From Anaeramoeba ignava (lineage: Eukaryota > Metamonada > Anaeramoebidae): 64,000 nt of DNA. Shown here piece by piece: positions 31,145-41,569 of this stretch. The stretch spans positions 503,501-567,500 of the forward strand of contig JAPDFW010000044.1 in assembly GCA_028826165.1 (NCBI GenBank), in the 5' to 3' direction. Positions within the stretch are counted from its first letter, which is position 1, and the number at the start of each line of letters is the position of its first letter. The notes beneath the pieces were generated by a model that worked only from the letters and a program-made list of their open reading frames with translations, did not search any database and had not been told where the DNA came from. The position numbers and the translations under genes are program-made.

Positions 31145-34100
31145 ATGTTTTCAAATTCTCCACTTAAAGATGCAGTTGAAAAAGCAACAGATAATTTATT
31201 AGATGCAGATTGGACTTACAATTCTAAAATAATTAATTATGTTAGGAGACATCCAACAGAGTAAAATAAAAAACAAAAAAATAACAAAAAAAAATTTTAA
31301 AAATTTAAAATTTAATTAATAAAAATAATTTAGAGAAGAACATCTTGTTAATGCAATTAAAAATCGTTTAGGCAAAAATAATGCAAAAACTAAATCTCTT
31401 TCATTAATTGTAAACAAATTAAAATTAAAATTAAAATTCATTTATAAAATTAAAATTAAAATTAAAATCAAAATTAAAATTAAAATTAAAATTAAAATTA
31501 AAATTAAAATTAAAATCAAAATTAAAATTAAAATTAAAATTAAAATTAAAATTAAAATTAAAATTAAAATTAAAATTAAAATTAAAATTAAAATTAAAAT
31601 TAAAATTAAATTTAAAATTAAAATTAAAATTAAAATTAAAATTAAAATTAAAATTTAAAATTAAAATTAAAAATTAAAATTAAAATTAAAATTAAAAATT
31701 AAAAATTAAAATTAAAATTAAAATTAAAATTAAAATTAAAATTAAAAATTAAAATTAAAATTAAAATTAAAATTAAAAATTAAAATTAAAATTAAAATTT
31801 AAATTAAAATTAAAATTTAAAAATTAAAATTAAATTTAAATTAAAATCAAAAATTAAAATTAAAATTAAAAATTAAAATTTAAAATTAAAATTAAAATTA
31901 AAATTAAAATTAAAATTAAAATTAAAATTAAAATTAAAATTAAAATTAAAATTAAAATTTAAAATTAAAATTTAAAATTTAAAATTAAAATTAAAATTAA
32001 AATCAAAATTAAAAATTAAAATTAAAATTAAAAATTAAAATTAAAATTAAAATTAAAAATTAAAATTAAAATTAAAATTAAAATTAAAATTAAAATTAAA
32101 ATTAAAATTAAAATTAAAATTAAAATTAAAATTAAAATTAAAATTAAAATTAAAATCAAAATTTAAAATTAAAATTAAAATTAAAATTAAAATTAAAATT
32201 AAAATTAAAATTAAATTTAAAATTAAATTTAAAAATTAAAATTTAAATTTAAATTTAAATTAAAATTAAAATTTAAAATTAAAATTAAAATTAAAAATTA
32301 AAATTAAAATTAAAATTAAAATTAAAATTAAAAATTAAAATTAAAATTAAAATTAAAATCAAAATTAAAATTATAATCAAAATTAAAATTAAAATTAAAA
32401 TTAAAATTAAAATTAAAAATTAAAATTAAAATTAAAATTAAAATTAAAATTAAAATTAAAATTAAAATTAAAAATTAAAAATTAAAATTAAAATTAAAAT
32501 TAAAATTAAAATTAAAATTAAAATTCATTTTAAAATTAAAATTAAATTTAAAATTAAAATTAAAATTAAAATTAAAATTAAAATTGAAATCAAAATCAAA
32601 ATCAAAATTAAAATCAAAATTAAATTTAAAATTAAAATTAAAATTTAAAATTTAAAATTAAAATTAAAATTAAAATTTAAATTAAAATTAAAATTAAAAT
32701 TAAAATCAAAATTAAATTTAAAATTAAAATTAAAATTAAAATTTAAATTTAAATTAAAATTAAAATTAAAATCAAAATTTAAAATCAAAATTCATTTATA
32801 AAATTTAAATTTAAAACAATAAAGCTTTTAGATGCATGCTTAAAAAATATACCAAGTTTAATTAAATATATTGAAAAAGATAATTTTATGAAAAAATTAA
32901 TGAGTATTTCCAAAAGTGATAAAGCACCAGAAGCAAGAGATAGAGCAAGATATTTGATTCAAAAATATTCTAAAAATAACAAAAAAATTGCAAAACATTT
33001 ACAAAATTTACTTAAAATTGGAGCAAAGCTTCCACCAGAAGGAACTTTTGAAGAACCTCCAGATATTCCAAAACCAAAAGAATCAACTCAAAATACAACT
33101 AGAAATTTTCAATCAATTCCTATGGCAATGGGAATGTATGGTGGAACTTATCCTGTTTTTTCTCCTCAAATTCCTCAAAATTATTATTATTATCAACAAC
33201 AACAATTTCAACAACAACAATTTCAACAACAACCTCAAATGGTAAACAATTTAAAACAATTTCCAAAAATATTTAAATTAAAAGAAATATTTAAATTAAA
33301 GGAATATTTAAATTAAAAGGATATTTAAATAAAAAGAAATATTTAAATTAAAAGAAATATTTAAATAAAAAGAAATATTTAAATTAAAAGAAATATTTAA
33401 ATTAAAAGGAAATATTTCCAAAAATATTTAAATAAAAAGAAATATTTAAATTAAAAGAAATATTTAAATTAAAAGAAATATTTAAATTAAAAATATTTAA
33501 ATTAAAAAGAATATTTAAATTAAAAGGAAATATTTCCAAAAATATTTAAATAAAAAAGAAATATTTAAATTAAAAATATTTAAATTAAAAATATTTAAAT
33601 TAAAAGAAATATTTCCAAAAATATTTAAATTAAAAGAAATATTTCCAGAAATATTTAAATTAAAAAGATATTTAAATTAAAAGAATATTTAAATTAAAAA
33701 GAATATTTAGATTAAAAGAATATTTCCAAAAATATTTTAAATTAAAAGAAATATTTCCAAAAATATTTAAATTAAAAAGGAATATTTAAATTAAAAGAAA
33801 TATTTAAATTAAAAAAGAAATATCTAAATTAAAACAATTTCCAAAAATATTTAAATTAAAAATAATATTTAAATTAAAAGAATATTTAAATTAAAAGAAT
33901 ATTTAAATTAAAAGAAATATTTAAATTAAAAGAAATATTAAAATTAAAAGAAATATTTAAATTAAAAGAATATTTAAATTAAAAGAAATATTTAAATTAA
34001 AAGAAATATTTAAATTAAAAGAATATTTAAATTAAAAAGAATATTTAGATTAAAAGAATATTTCCAAAAATATTTAGATTAAAAGAATATTTCCAAAAAT

Positions 34101-35644
34101 ATTTAAATTAAAAAGAAATATTTCCAAAAATATTTAAATTAAAAAGAAATATTTCCAAAAATATTTAAATTAAAGAAATATTTCCAAGAATATTTAAATT
34201 AAAAGAAATATTTAAATTAAAAGAATATTTAAATTTAAAGAAATATTTAAATTTAAAGAAATATTTAAATTAAAAGAAATATTTAAATTAAAAGAAATAT
34301 TTAAATTAAAAGAAATATTTAAATTAAAAGAATATTTAAATTAAAAAAAATATTTAAAATCAAAAAAATCATTTTTATTTTTGATTCTATTTTAGATGAT
34401 GTCAAACATGACAAAAGAACAAAAAGCAGAAAAAATTAGAAAAGATTTAAAAGTAGTAAAAGAAACAATCCAATTATTAACAGAAACTTTAAAAGCTGTT
34501 CAACCTACAGATGATATTAAAAAAGATGAAACAATACAAGAATTATATTTAACTGTGAAACAAATTAGTTATTTAATGATTCGTTTAGCTGGAAAAATAA
34601 CTGATAATGATGAATTATTAACAGAAGTTTTGATTTATAACGATATTGTTAATACTGCAAAATTAAATTATCAAAAAGCTTTGAAACATGAACCAGTTGA
34701 TGAAATTCGTAAATTAATTTTTCATTTTAATTAATTTTAATTTAATTTAATTTAATTTAATTTAATTTAATTTTGAAATAAAGATTTTCCTGGAGATTCT
34801 GAAAAAAAAGAAGAGAAATCATCTGATGAAAGTATTAGTGATAATGAATTTAAAAGTGTATCAGATGATAGTGATATTGAATCTGATGAAAAAGATGAAC
34901 AAAAAAAAGAAAAATCAACAAATCAAAAACCAACTAAAATTGAATCAAATCAACAAAATAATTTAATTGATCTTGATATTAATCCAAAACCAAATCCACA
35001 ATTAAATCAACAACAAAATCAATTTAATCAACCAAATCAATTTAATCAACCAAATCAACAATTAAATCAATTTAATCAACCAAATCAATTTAATCAACCA
35101 AATCAATTTAATCAACCAAATCAACAATTAAATCAATTTAATCAACCAAATCAATTTAATCAACCAAATCAACAATTAAATCAATTTAATCAACAACCAA
35201 ATCAATTTAATCAACCAAATCAATTTAAACAAAATCAATTTAATCCACAATTAAATCAACCAATAAATCAATTTAATCAACAACCAAATCAATTTAATCC
35301 ACAATTAAATCAACAACCAAATCAATTTAATCAACAATTAAAATTATTTAATCAACCAAATCAAGTTAAACAACAACCAATAAAACAAGTTAATCAACAA
35401 AAACAAAATCAACCAAAAGAAAAAGATCCTTTTATTGATGGAATTGAATATCTTGAATCAATAAATTCAAAAAATCAAAATCAAAATCAAAAATCAAAAT
35501 CAAAATCAAAATCAAAATCAAAATGAAGAAAATCAAAATGAAGAAAAAGATGAAAAATCTTCAAATAGTGAAGATGATTTTGATAGTTTTTTCTCAACTC
35601 GTTCTAAAAAAAAGACAACAAAAAAAACAGCTTTATTTAATTAA
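31145..35644 (+). CDS. VHS-GAT endosomal adaptor, TOM1/GGA-like
   Basis: Five exons: 31145-31260, 31334-31409, 32825-33241, 34396-34708, 34784-35644. Phases agree at every junction. Exons 1-3 encode a VHS domain (VEKATDNLLDADWTYNSKII, LVNAIKNRLGKNNAKTKSLS, LLDACLKNIPS). Exon 3 ends in a Pro/Tyr/Gln-rich linker. Exon 4 is a GAT domain (QELYLTVKQISYLMIRLAGK, LLTEVLIYNDIVNTAKLNYQ), the ubiquitin/Rab-binding helical bundle. Exon 5 is an acidic then (QFNQPN)n-rich tail with the clathrin-box motif LIDLD near 34962-34980. It ends DDFDSFFSTRSKKKTTKK after one extra A in a hexamer tract near 35490; removing that base gives 593 residues. VHS-GAT proteins sort ubiquitinated cargo at endosomes, as an early ESCRT-0-like step. 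Two very long repeat-filled introns (1415 and 1154 bp) are unusual for this window. Confidence 0.8.
31410..32824 (+). repeat. 1.4-kb intron made of (AAAATT)n
   Basis: GTAAACAAATT...AATAAAG intron consisting almost only of AAAATT hexamers with AAAAATT, AAATTTAAA and rare AAAATC variants, plus two ATTCATTT islands. It splits the VHS domain between SLSLI and LLDACLKN. Confidence 0.85.
33242..34395 (+). repeat. 1.15-kb intron made of AAAGAAATATTTAAATT units
   Basis: GTAAACAATTT...ATTTTAG intron built from 15-18-bp units (AGAAATATTTAAATTAAA) with a TTTCCAAAAATA variant about every fifth unit. It lies between the VHS linker and the GAT domain. Confidence 0.85.
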
Positions 35645-35921
35645 AAAATTTTTAATGAAATGAAATGAAAAATTCAAATTAAATCAATCAATTAAATTAT
35701 TATTTCTTTTTTTTTTTTTCCTTTTTTAAAAAAGAGAAGAAAAATATTATTTGAACAAAACAAAAGAAAACAAAAGAAAATAATTTCAAAATTGAAGAAT
35801 TTCTTTTTTTCTTTTCCTAAATTTATTCTTTTTATTCTTTCAAAAAAAAAATGAATTGAAAAATGAATTGAAAATTGAAAATTGAAATGAAAATTTTTTA
35901 GATTTTGTTTGTGTCTTGTTT
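35645..35921. other. Convergent 3' spacer
   Basis: A/T-rich spacer between the TAA of the VHS-GAT gene (+) and the TAA of Ro60 (-). It contains AACAAAACAAAAGAAAA runs and T-runs. No gene seen. Confidence 0.6.
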
Positions 35922-37862
35922 TTAAATTAATCCATTTGCAAAACTTTGAATTATTCCAGGAGCACTTGAATCAAATCCAACAACATCAAGCATATAAGGA
36001 TCAGAAGGATCTGCAATTGAAAATTTTGTAGCAGTAAATCCAATAACAACTAATTTAGCATCAGGAATATTCATTTCTTTTCTATAATTCTTTATTGCTT
36101 GAAAAGGATGAATATTTCCAGAATAAGTCTCATTATCAGTCATTACAACAAAAACATCAACAGGAATTCTCTTTTCCAAAGCATAAATCATAGGTTGAGC
36201 ACAATCAGTTCCACCAAAAGCAAAACCTGACATTTTTGAAATTAAACCTTCAAGTTTTTTTTCTTTCTTGAGATAATCAACATTTTGGAAAGTAGTTGAA
36301 AATGCACATAAATGAGTATCTTTTTCCACTCTTGTAATAACAGACATCATTGCAGCAGCAGCATCACGAGCACAAACAGCAGGATTTCCACTGATAAAAG
36401 CACATGACATACTTCCAGAAACATCAACTCCAAGAAGCCATCTCTTGTTTGTTGGTTCGACATAATTGAAGGTTAAGTAAAAAGCTTCATCAAGTGCATT
36501 AAGAATTTTTGGAACAGGTTTCCAAGTTAAATTTCCTTTTATACCTTTTCCTCTTCCATAAACTTTGAGAGCAACAAAAACATTGAATGGATGAATTCTT
36601 GATTTCTTCAAATATTCTTCATTCAAAAAATTCCGAACAACAATATCATTGTATTTTTGACTATCCTTTGAATCAGCTGAAAGTAATCCTATTTCAGTCA
36701 TCTTCCCAAGATTCCGAATTGTTGCTGTAAGTGGCATTGATTCAAGAAGAGCTGCCCAGATTTCTTTTGTGTTAAGCCATACTGTTGGAATATGTTCTCG
36801 TGCAAGATTTTGTTCTTTTATCAATTCAATCACATTTTCTGCTGTTTCTGATTTTTTGATTTTTTCAACTGTTTCAAGAAATTGGAAAACTTGTTGGAAT
36901 TCTTTGTCATTTGCAATATCGTTAGTATAAACTGGATATTGTTTAGGTTTTTTCTTTTTGTCTGTTTCTTCAATTTTCATTTCTTTTTGATCTTTATCAG
37001 TTGAAATTGTCATGTTCTTGTCTTTTTCTTTTTCTTTTTCATTTTCATTTTCATTTTCATTTTCATTTTTATCAGTTGAAATTGTCATGTTCTTGTCTTT
37101 TTCTTTTTCATTTTCATTTTCATTTTGTTTATTAGAAATTTCTTGATTGGTTTTCAATTCATTTTTTTCATTGCTCAATTGAATCAAATTTTGAGGAATT
37201 CTCACAAGAGCATCTTTTCCATTAACAATATAATCAAAAATAAGTTTCAAGGAATTTGTAGAAGGTTTTGGATGAATAAGTCTCAAAAGATCACGATGAC
37301 TCCAACCTTCTCTTGATTGGTATTTAGTAATCAAGTAAGCAAGTTTCTTAGCATCATGATCATTTTTGTACCATTTGGCTAAAGATTCTCTGTGTTTTCT
37401 TCCCCAACCTTTTGATTTCGATTGAAGCTTAGAAAATTGCAAACAATATTTAACAAAAAGAAAAAGTGTTGTAGGAATTCTGCACACTTTTGGAACAGCA
37501 GCATAAGCAGCATCAATTGTATCTTTGAATTTCTTTCGATCCGCCAACTTGGCACAAATTGCAAGAGCAAAAATCCCTGGTTCTTGTTTTGCTGCTCTTC
37601 CTTCAACTGAGTATTCTACAATTGTTTCAACTACTTCTAATCCTCTTCCTTTATCAATGAGTTCAGTGATTGATTTTGTGTTTTCTAATTTTAATTGAGG
37701 TGCATTTTGATAATATGTTCCTGTTTCACATCCTAAAGTGAGAAATCTTCGTAATCGTACCATATCATCTACTTCGAAAACAAATCCACCTGCATTGTTT
37801 CGAACCATGTCATTTTCTCTCCCTTTTTCTGGTTGTTGTTGATTTGTGAATTTTTTACTCAT
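35922..37862 (-). CDS. RO60: 60-kDa SS-A/Ro ribonucleoprotein homologue (TROVE + vWA)
   Basis: A single intact frame of 646 codons. The N-terminal two thirds is the TROVE ring of HEAT-like repeats (FVFEVDDMVRLRRFLTLGCE, EPGIFALAICAKL, RESLAKWYKNDHDAKKLAYL, HRDLLRLIHPKP). The C-terminal ~170 residues are a von Willebrand A fold with the MIDAS residues in place: DVSGSMS, then FGGTDCAQPM and VVMTDNETY. Animal Ro60 is about 540 residues; the excess is a low-complexity Asn/Glu/Lys insert (36990-37140) with a duplicated KDKNMTISTDKNE segment. Ro60 binds Y RNAs and the ends of misfolded small RNAs such as 5S rRNA precursors in RNA quality control. A minus-strand T-rich upstream element lies at 37938-37960. 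Family assignment is firm. Confidence 0.93.
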   Translation of the reverse strand: MSKKFTNQQQPEKGRENDMVRNNAGGFVFEVDDMVRLRRFLTLGCETGTYYQNAPQLKLENTKSITELIDKGRGLEVVETIVEYSVEGRAAKQEPGIFALAICAKLADRKKFKDTIDAAYAAVPKVCRIPTTLFLFVKYCLQFSKLQSKSKGWGRKHRESLAKWYKNDHDAKKLAYLITKYQSREGWSHRDLLRLIHPKPSTNSLKLIFDYIVNGKDALVRIPQNLIQLSNEKNELKTNQEISNKQNENENEKEKDKNMTISTDKNENENENENEKEKEKDKNMTISTDKDQKEMKIEETDKKKKPKQYPVYTNDIANDKEFQQVFQFLETVEKIKKSETAENVIELIKEQNLAREHIPTVWLNTKEIWAALLESMPLTATIRNLGKMTEIGLLSADSKDSQKYNDIVVRNFLNEEYLKKSRIHPFNVFVALKVYGRGKGIKGNLTWKPVPKILNALDEAFYLTFNYVEPTNKRWLLGVDVSGSMSCAFISGNPAVCARDAAAAMMSVITRVEKDTHLCAFSTTFQNVDYLKKEKKLEGLISKMSGFAFGGTDCAQPMIYALEKRIPVDVFVVMTDNETYSGNIHPFQAIKNYRKEMNIPDAKLVVIGFTATKFSIADPSDPYMLDVVGFDSSAPGIIQSFANGLI

Positions 37863-37937
37863 TTTGAAAATAACTTGGTTAAATTTTTAATAATTATTTT
37901 TGTTTAATTAATTATTAATTTATTAAGCAAGTGATTA

Positions 37938-37960
37938 AGAATGAAAAAATGAAAAAAAAA
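37938..37960 (-). promoter_or_regulatory. TTTTTCATTTTTTCATT element upstream of Ro60
   Basis: Read on the minus strand, two CAT steps in a T-run, about 75-100 bp 5' of the ATG at 37862. Confidence 0.35.
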
Positions 37961-38094
37961 ATATATTTTTTCTTTTAAACTTGAATAAATAAAAATGACA
38001 TATTTCTATATTATTTCCTATACATATTAATTTATATTTTTTCTCTTTTTTTTATTTAATTTTTATTTCTCCTTTTTTTTTTCTATTTAATCTT

Positions 38095-38825
38095 TAAATA
38101 AATTTAAAAAATAAAAAATTATTAATTAATATATTATAAAATAATTTATAAATAAATATTAAATTAAAATTATTATAAATATTTATATAAATTTATTTCA
38201 AAAAAAAGTGGAATAAAAATATTTTAATAAATAAATATAAATAAATTAAATAAATATTAATTAAATTTAAAAATAAAAATTATTAATTAATATATTTTAA
38301 AATAATTTATAAATAAATATTAAATTAAAATTATTATAAATATTTATATAAATTTATTTCAAAAAAAAGTGGAATAAAAATATTTTTATAAATAAATATA
38401 AATAAATTAAATAATAATTAATTAAATTTAAAAAATAGAAAATTATTAATTAATATAATATAAAATAATTTATAAATAAATATTAAATTAAAATTATTAT
38501 AAATATTTATATAAATTTATTTCAAAAAAAAGTGGAATAAAAATATTTTAATAAATAAATAAAAATAAATTAAATAAAGATTAAATAAATTTAAAAAATA
38601 AAAAATTATTAATTAATATAATATAAAATAATTTATAAATAAATATTAAATTAAAATTATTATAAATATTTATATAATTTTATTTCAAAAAAAAGTGGAA
38701 TAAAAATATTTTAATAAATAAATATAAATAAATTAAATAAATATTAATTAAATTTAAAAAATAAAAAATTATTAATTAATATAATCTAAAATAATTTATA
38801 AATAAATATTAAATTAAAATTAAAA
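38095..38825. repeat. Satellite S3, about 162-bp unit, 4-5 copies
   Basis: A/T satellite in the divergent spacer between Ro60 and the RhoGAP gene. Each unit carries the single G-containing landmark AAAAAAAAGTGGAATAAAAA (near 38203, 38363, 38524 and 38688), giving a period of about 160-164 bp. Confidence 0.85.
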
Positions 38826-39004
38826 GAAAAAATGAAAAAAAAGATCAAATTATTTTCGAAAAAAAAAAAAATTTTTTTTTAATTAATTTTTAATTTAAAT
38901 TGATCAGTTTTTTTTCTTTTTAAAATAAAAAAACAAAAAAAAACAAAATAACCATTTTTTTTAATTTAAAATTTAGTTTATTCAAAAAGCAAAAAAAAAA
39001 ATTA

Positions 39005-39055
39005 AATTTCATTTTTTTTCATTTTTTTTCATTTTTTTCATTTTTTTCATTTCAA
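39005..39055 (+). promoter_or_regulatory. Repeated TTTTTTCATTTTTT elements upstream of the RhoGAP gene
   Basis: Five or more T-run/CAT steps in series, 110-160 bp before the ATG at 39166. The clearest example of the element in this window. Confidence 0.45.
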
Positions 39056-39165
39056 TTTATTTTATATTTTTTATATTTTTTTTAAATTTAAAAAAACAAA
39101 AACAAAAAAAATTAAAAATTATTTTTTAAAAAAAAATAACGGAATAAATAATAAAAATAATAAAA

Positions 39166-41476
39166 ATGTCAGAATGGAGTGAACATATTGATCCAAGTTC
39201 AAATAGAATTTATTATTACAATTCAAGAACAGGACAAAGTGTATGGACAAAACCAGCAGAATTAGAAGAAAAAAAAGAAGAAAAAAAAGAAGAAAAAAAA
39301 GAAGAAAAAAAAGAAAATGAATGGGAAGAAATATTCGATCCAAATACAGGAAAAAAATACTATTATAATCACAAAACTGGGGCAAGTGTTTGGACGAAAC
39401 CAAAAGAATTAGAAGAACAAAAAGAAACTAAAAAAACTGAAAATATTGAAAATTTTGGAAATCAATCAATTGATTTACCTCCTATATTGAATGAAGACTT
39501 ACCACCACCAATTCTTAATGATGATATCCAACTGCCTTCTTTAGACATGGATTTACCACCTCCAATATTTGATGGTGATATGCCACCGCCTGTTTTTGAC
39601 GGAGACTTACCACCGCCTATTCTGGATGAAAATTTTTCAATTCCACAAATTGAATCAATTCCAAATAATAATTTTGATCAACAATTAAATCAAATTCCTC
39701 CACCTATAAATACTTCTCCAAACATAACAAAATCTCCTTCACCTACTAAAGAAAGAAAGTGGCCGCCTTGTTTTGGTTATCATGAAATTCCTGATGATAT
39801 TATGAATGAAAATCCTGAATTAAGAATTACTGAATTTGCAAGAAAATTTTTTAATAATCAAAAATCTTTAAAAAAAGCTACTCCAAAACAATTACTCTCT
39901 TTCTCTTCAAAACCTATTAAGAAACCTTTACTTTTATCTGTTAATAAATCTAAAACTCCAAAAATATCTTCTGAAGCTGTTGATAATTTCAAAAGTAATT
40001 TGAAATCTAAATTAAAATTCATTTATAAAAATAAAATTAATTTATAAATATAAAATTAAAAATAAAATTAAAATTAAAATTAAAATTAAAATTAAAATTA
40101 AAATTAAAATTTAAATTAAATTTAAAAATTAAAATTAAAATTAAAATTAAAATTAAAATTATTTTAAAGATATTTTGAGTTATATTGGTGAAAAAGGAAA
40201 AAAATCAGCAGGAGATCCTGAAGTTGCCAAAAAAATTTTAACAAGAGGACTTCAATATCCAGAATTATGGGATGAAATTTATATTCAACTTTTAAAGCAA
40301 ACACAAGGAAGAATTGAAATGTAAAATTAAAATTAAAATTTAAAATAAAAATTTAAAATTAAAATTAAAATTAAAATCTAAATTAAAATCTTTCTAATTA
40401 TGTTATAAAAGGACAACTTTAAAGAGAGTTTGGGAACTTTTAGTTTTATGTTGTAGTACATTTCCTCCATCAGAAGATTTAGAAAATTATTTGAAAAATT
40501 TTGTTTGTTTAAATATTAAAAATGAAAGGGTTGAAATATCTGAATTTGCACAATATTGTATTCTTAAATTATTTCCCATTTCCAAAGCTCGAAATTCTAA
40601 AAAATTTTCAATTCCACCTGATCGAACAATTCAATCAATTAATGTTTGAATCAATTATTTATTATTTTTTAAATTATTTTTTAATTTTTTAAATTATTTT
40701 TTAAATTAGGTTGCTCCTTATCAACAATCTAGACTTTTTGGAATAACTTTTGAAGAAATATTATGGTATCAAAAAGATTGGGATCCTGATCTTAAAATTC
40801 CCAAAGTTATTAAATTTTTATGTGATCAAGTTAAAGAAACTGGAGGTTAATAATCTTTAAAAATAATCTTTAAAAAAATATTCAAAATTTAAAAAAATTC
40901 AAAAAAAAAATTATAAAGGAATGTCAACTGTTGGAATTTTTAGAATTCCAGGTCAAAATGAAGAAGTTAATTATGCAAAAGATTTACTTGATAGAGGAAG
41001 TTTAGAAGTTAAATTCTCTCAACCAACAACTCCTGCATCTTTATTAAAACAATTTTTTAGAGAATTATATGAATCTTTAATTCCAGAAGAATTTTAGTAA
41101 ATAAAAAATTAAATTGAAAAACGAAATTAAATTGAAAAAATAATTTTGTTTCTTTCTTTCAAAAAAAAAAAGTGATGATTGTTTAAAATGCGCAGGAAAA
41201 TTAGATGAAGAAGAGAAAATTATTCAAAAATTACGTCCAATTAATTTAGCTGTTTTAACTTACTTGATTCGATATATCAGAGAATTTAGTCAACAAAGTG
41301 TTCTTTCAATAACAAAAATGGGACTTCCAAATCTTGCTCTTGTATTTGCTCCAAATTTATTACGTTGTCCACCAACAACAGAATTAAAATTAACTATGAA
41401 TCAACCAAGAGAGCAATTATTCTTTTTAACACTTTTAAAGAATTTGGATTGTAGTAAATATGAAAAGATGCTTTAA
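39166..41476 (+). CDS. WW-WW-MyTH4-RhoGAP protein (ARHGAP39/Vilse architecture)
   Basis: Six exons, all GT...AG and in phase: 39166-39994, 40170-40320, 40412-40643, 40710-40845, 40919-41096, 41173-41476. Spliced length is 1830 nt, 609 residues, no defect. Two WW domains: WSEHIDPSSNRIYYYNSRTG with SVWTKP, and WEEIFDPNTGKKYYYNHKTG with SVWTKP. They are separated by a (KEEK)n spacer. A proline-rich region with LPPPILDE-type repeats follows, then MyTH4 (ELWDEIYIQLLKQTQGRIEM, RVWELLVLCCSTFPPSEDLE) and RhoGAP. RhoGAP reads TGGMSTVGIFRIPG with the catalytic Arg finger in GIFRIPG, then LFRELYESLIP-like and NLALVFAPNLLRCP blocks. This is the domain order of ARHGAP39/Vilse, a Rac/Cdc42-directed GAP acting in actin control. 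An intact, well-defined gene model useful for calibrating intron rules here. Confidence 0.92.
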
Positions 41477-41569
41477 TTTCAATTCTAAAATAATTTTTCT
41501 TTTCTTTTTTTTCTTTTTTTCTTTTCAAACAAAAAGGTTTATCTTCAATTTCGTAATAAAAGAACATTA

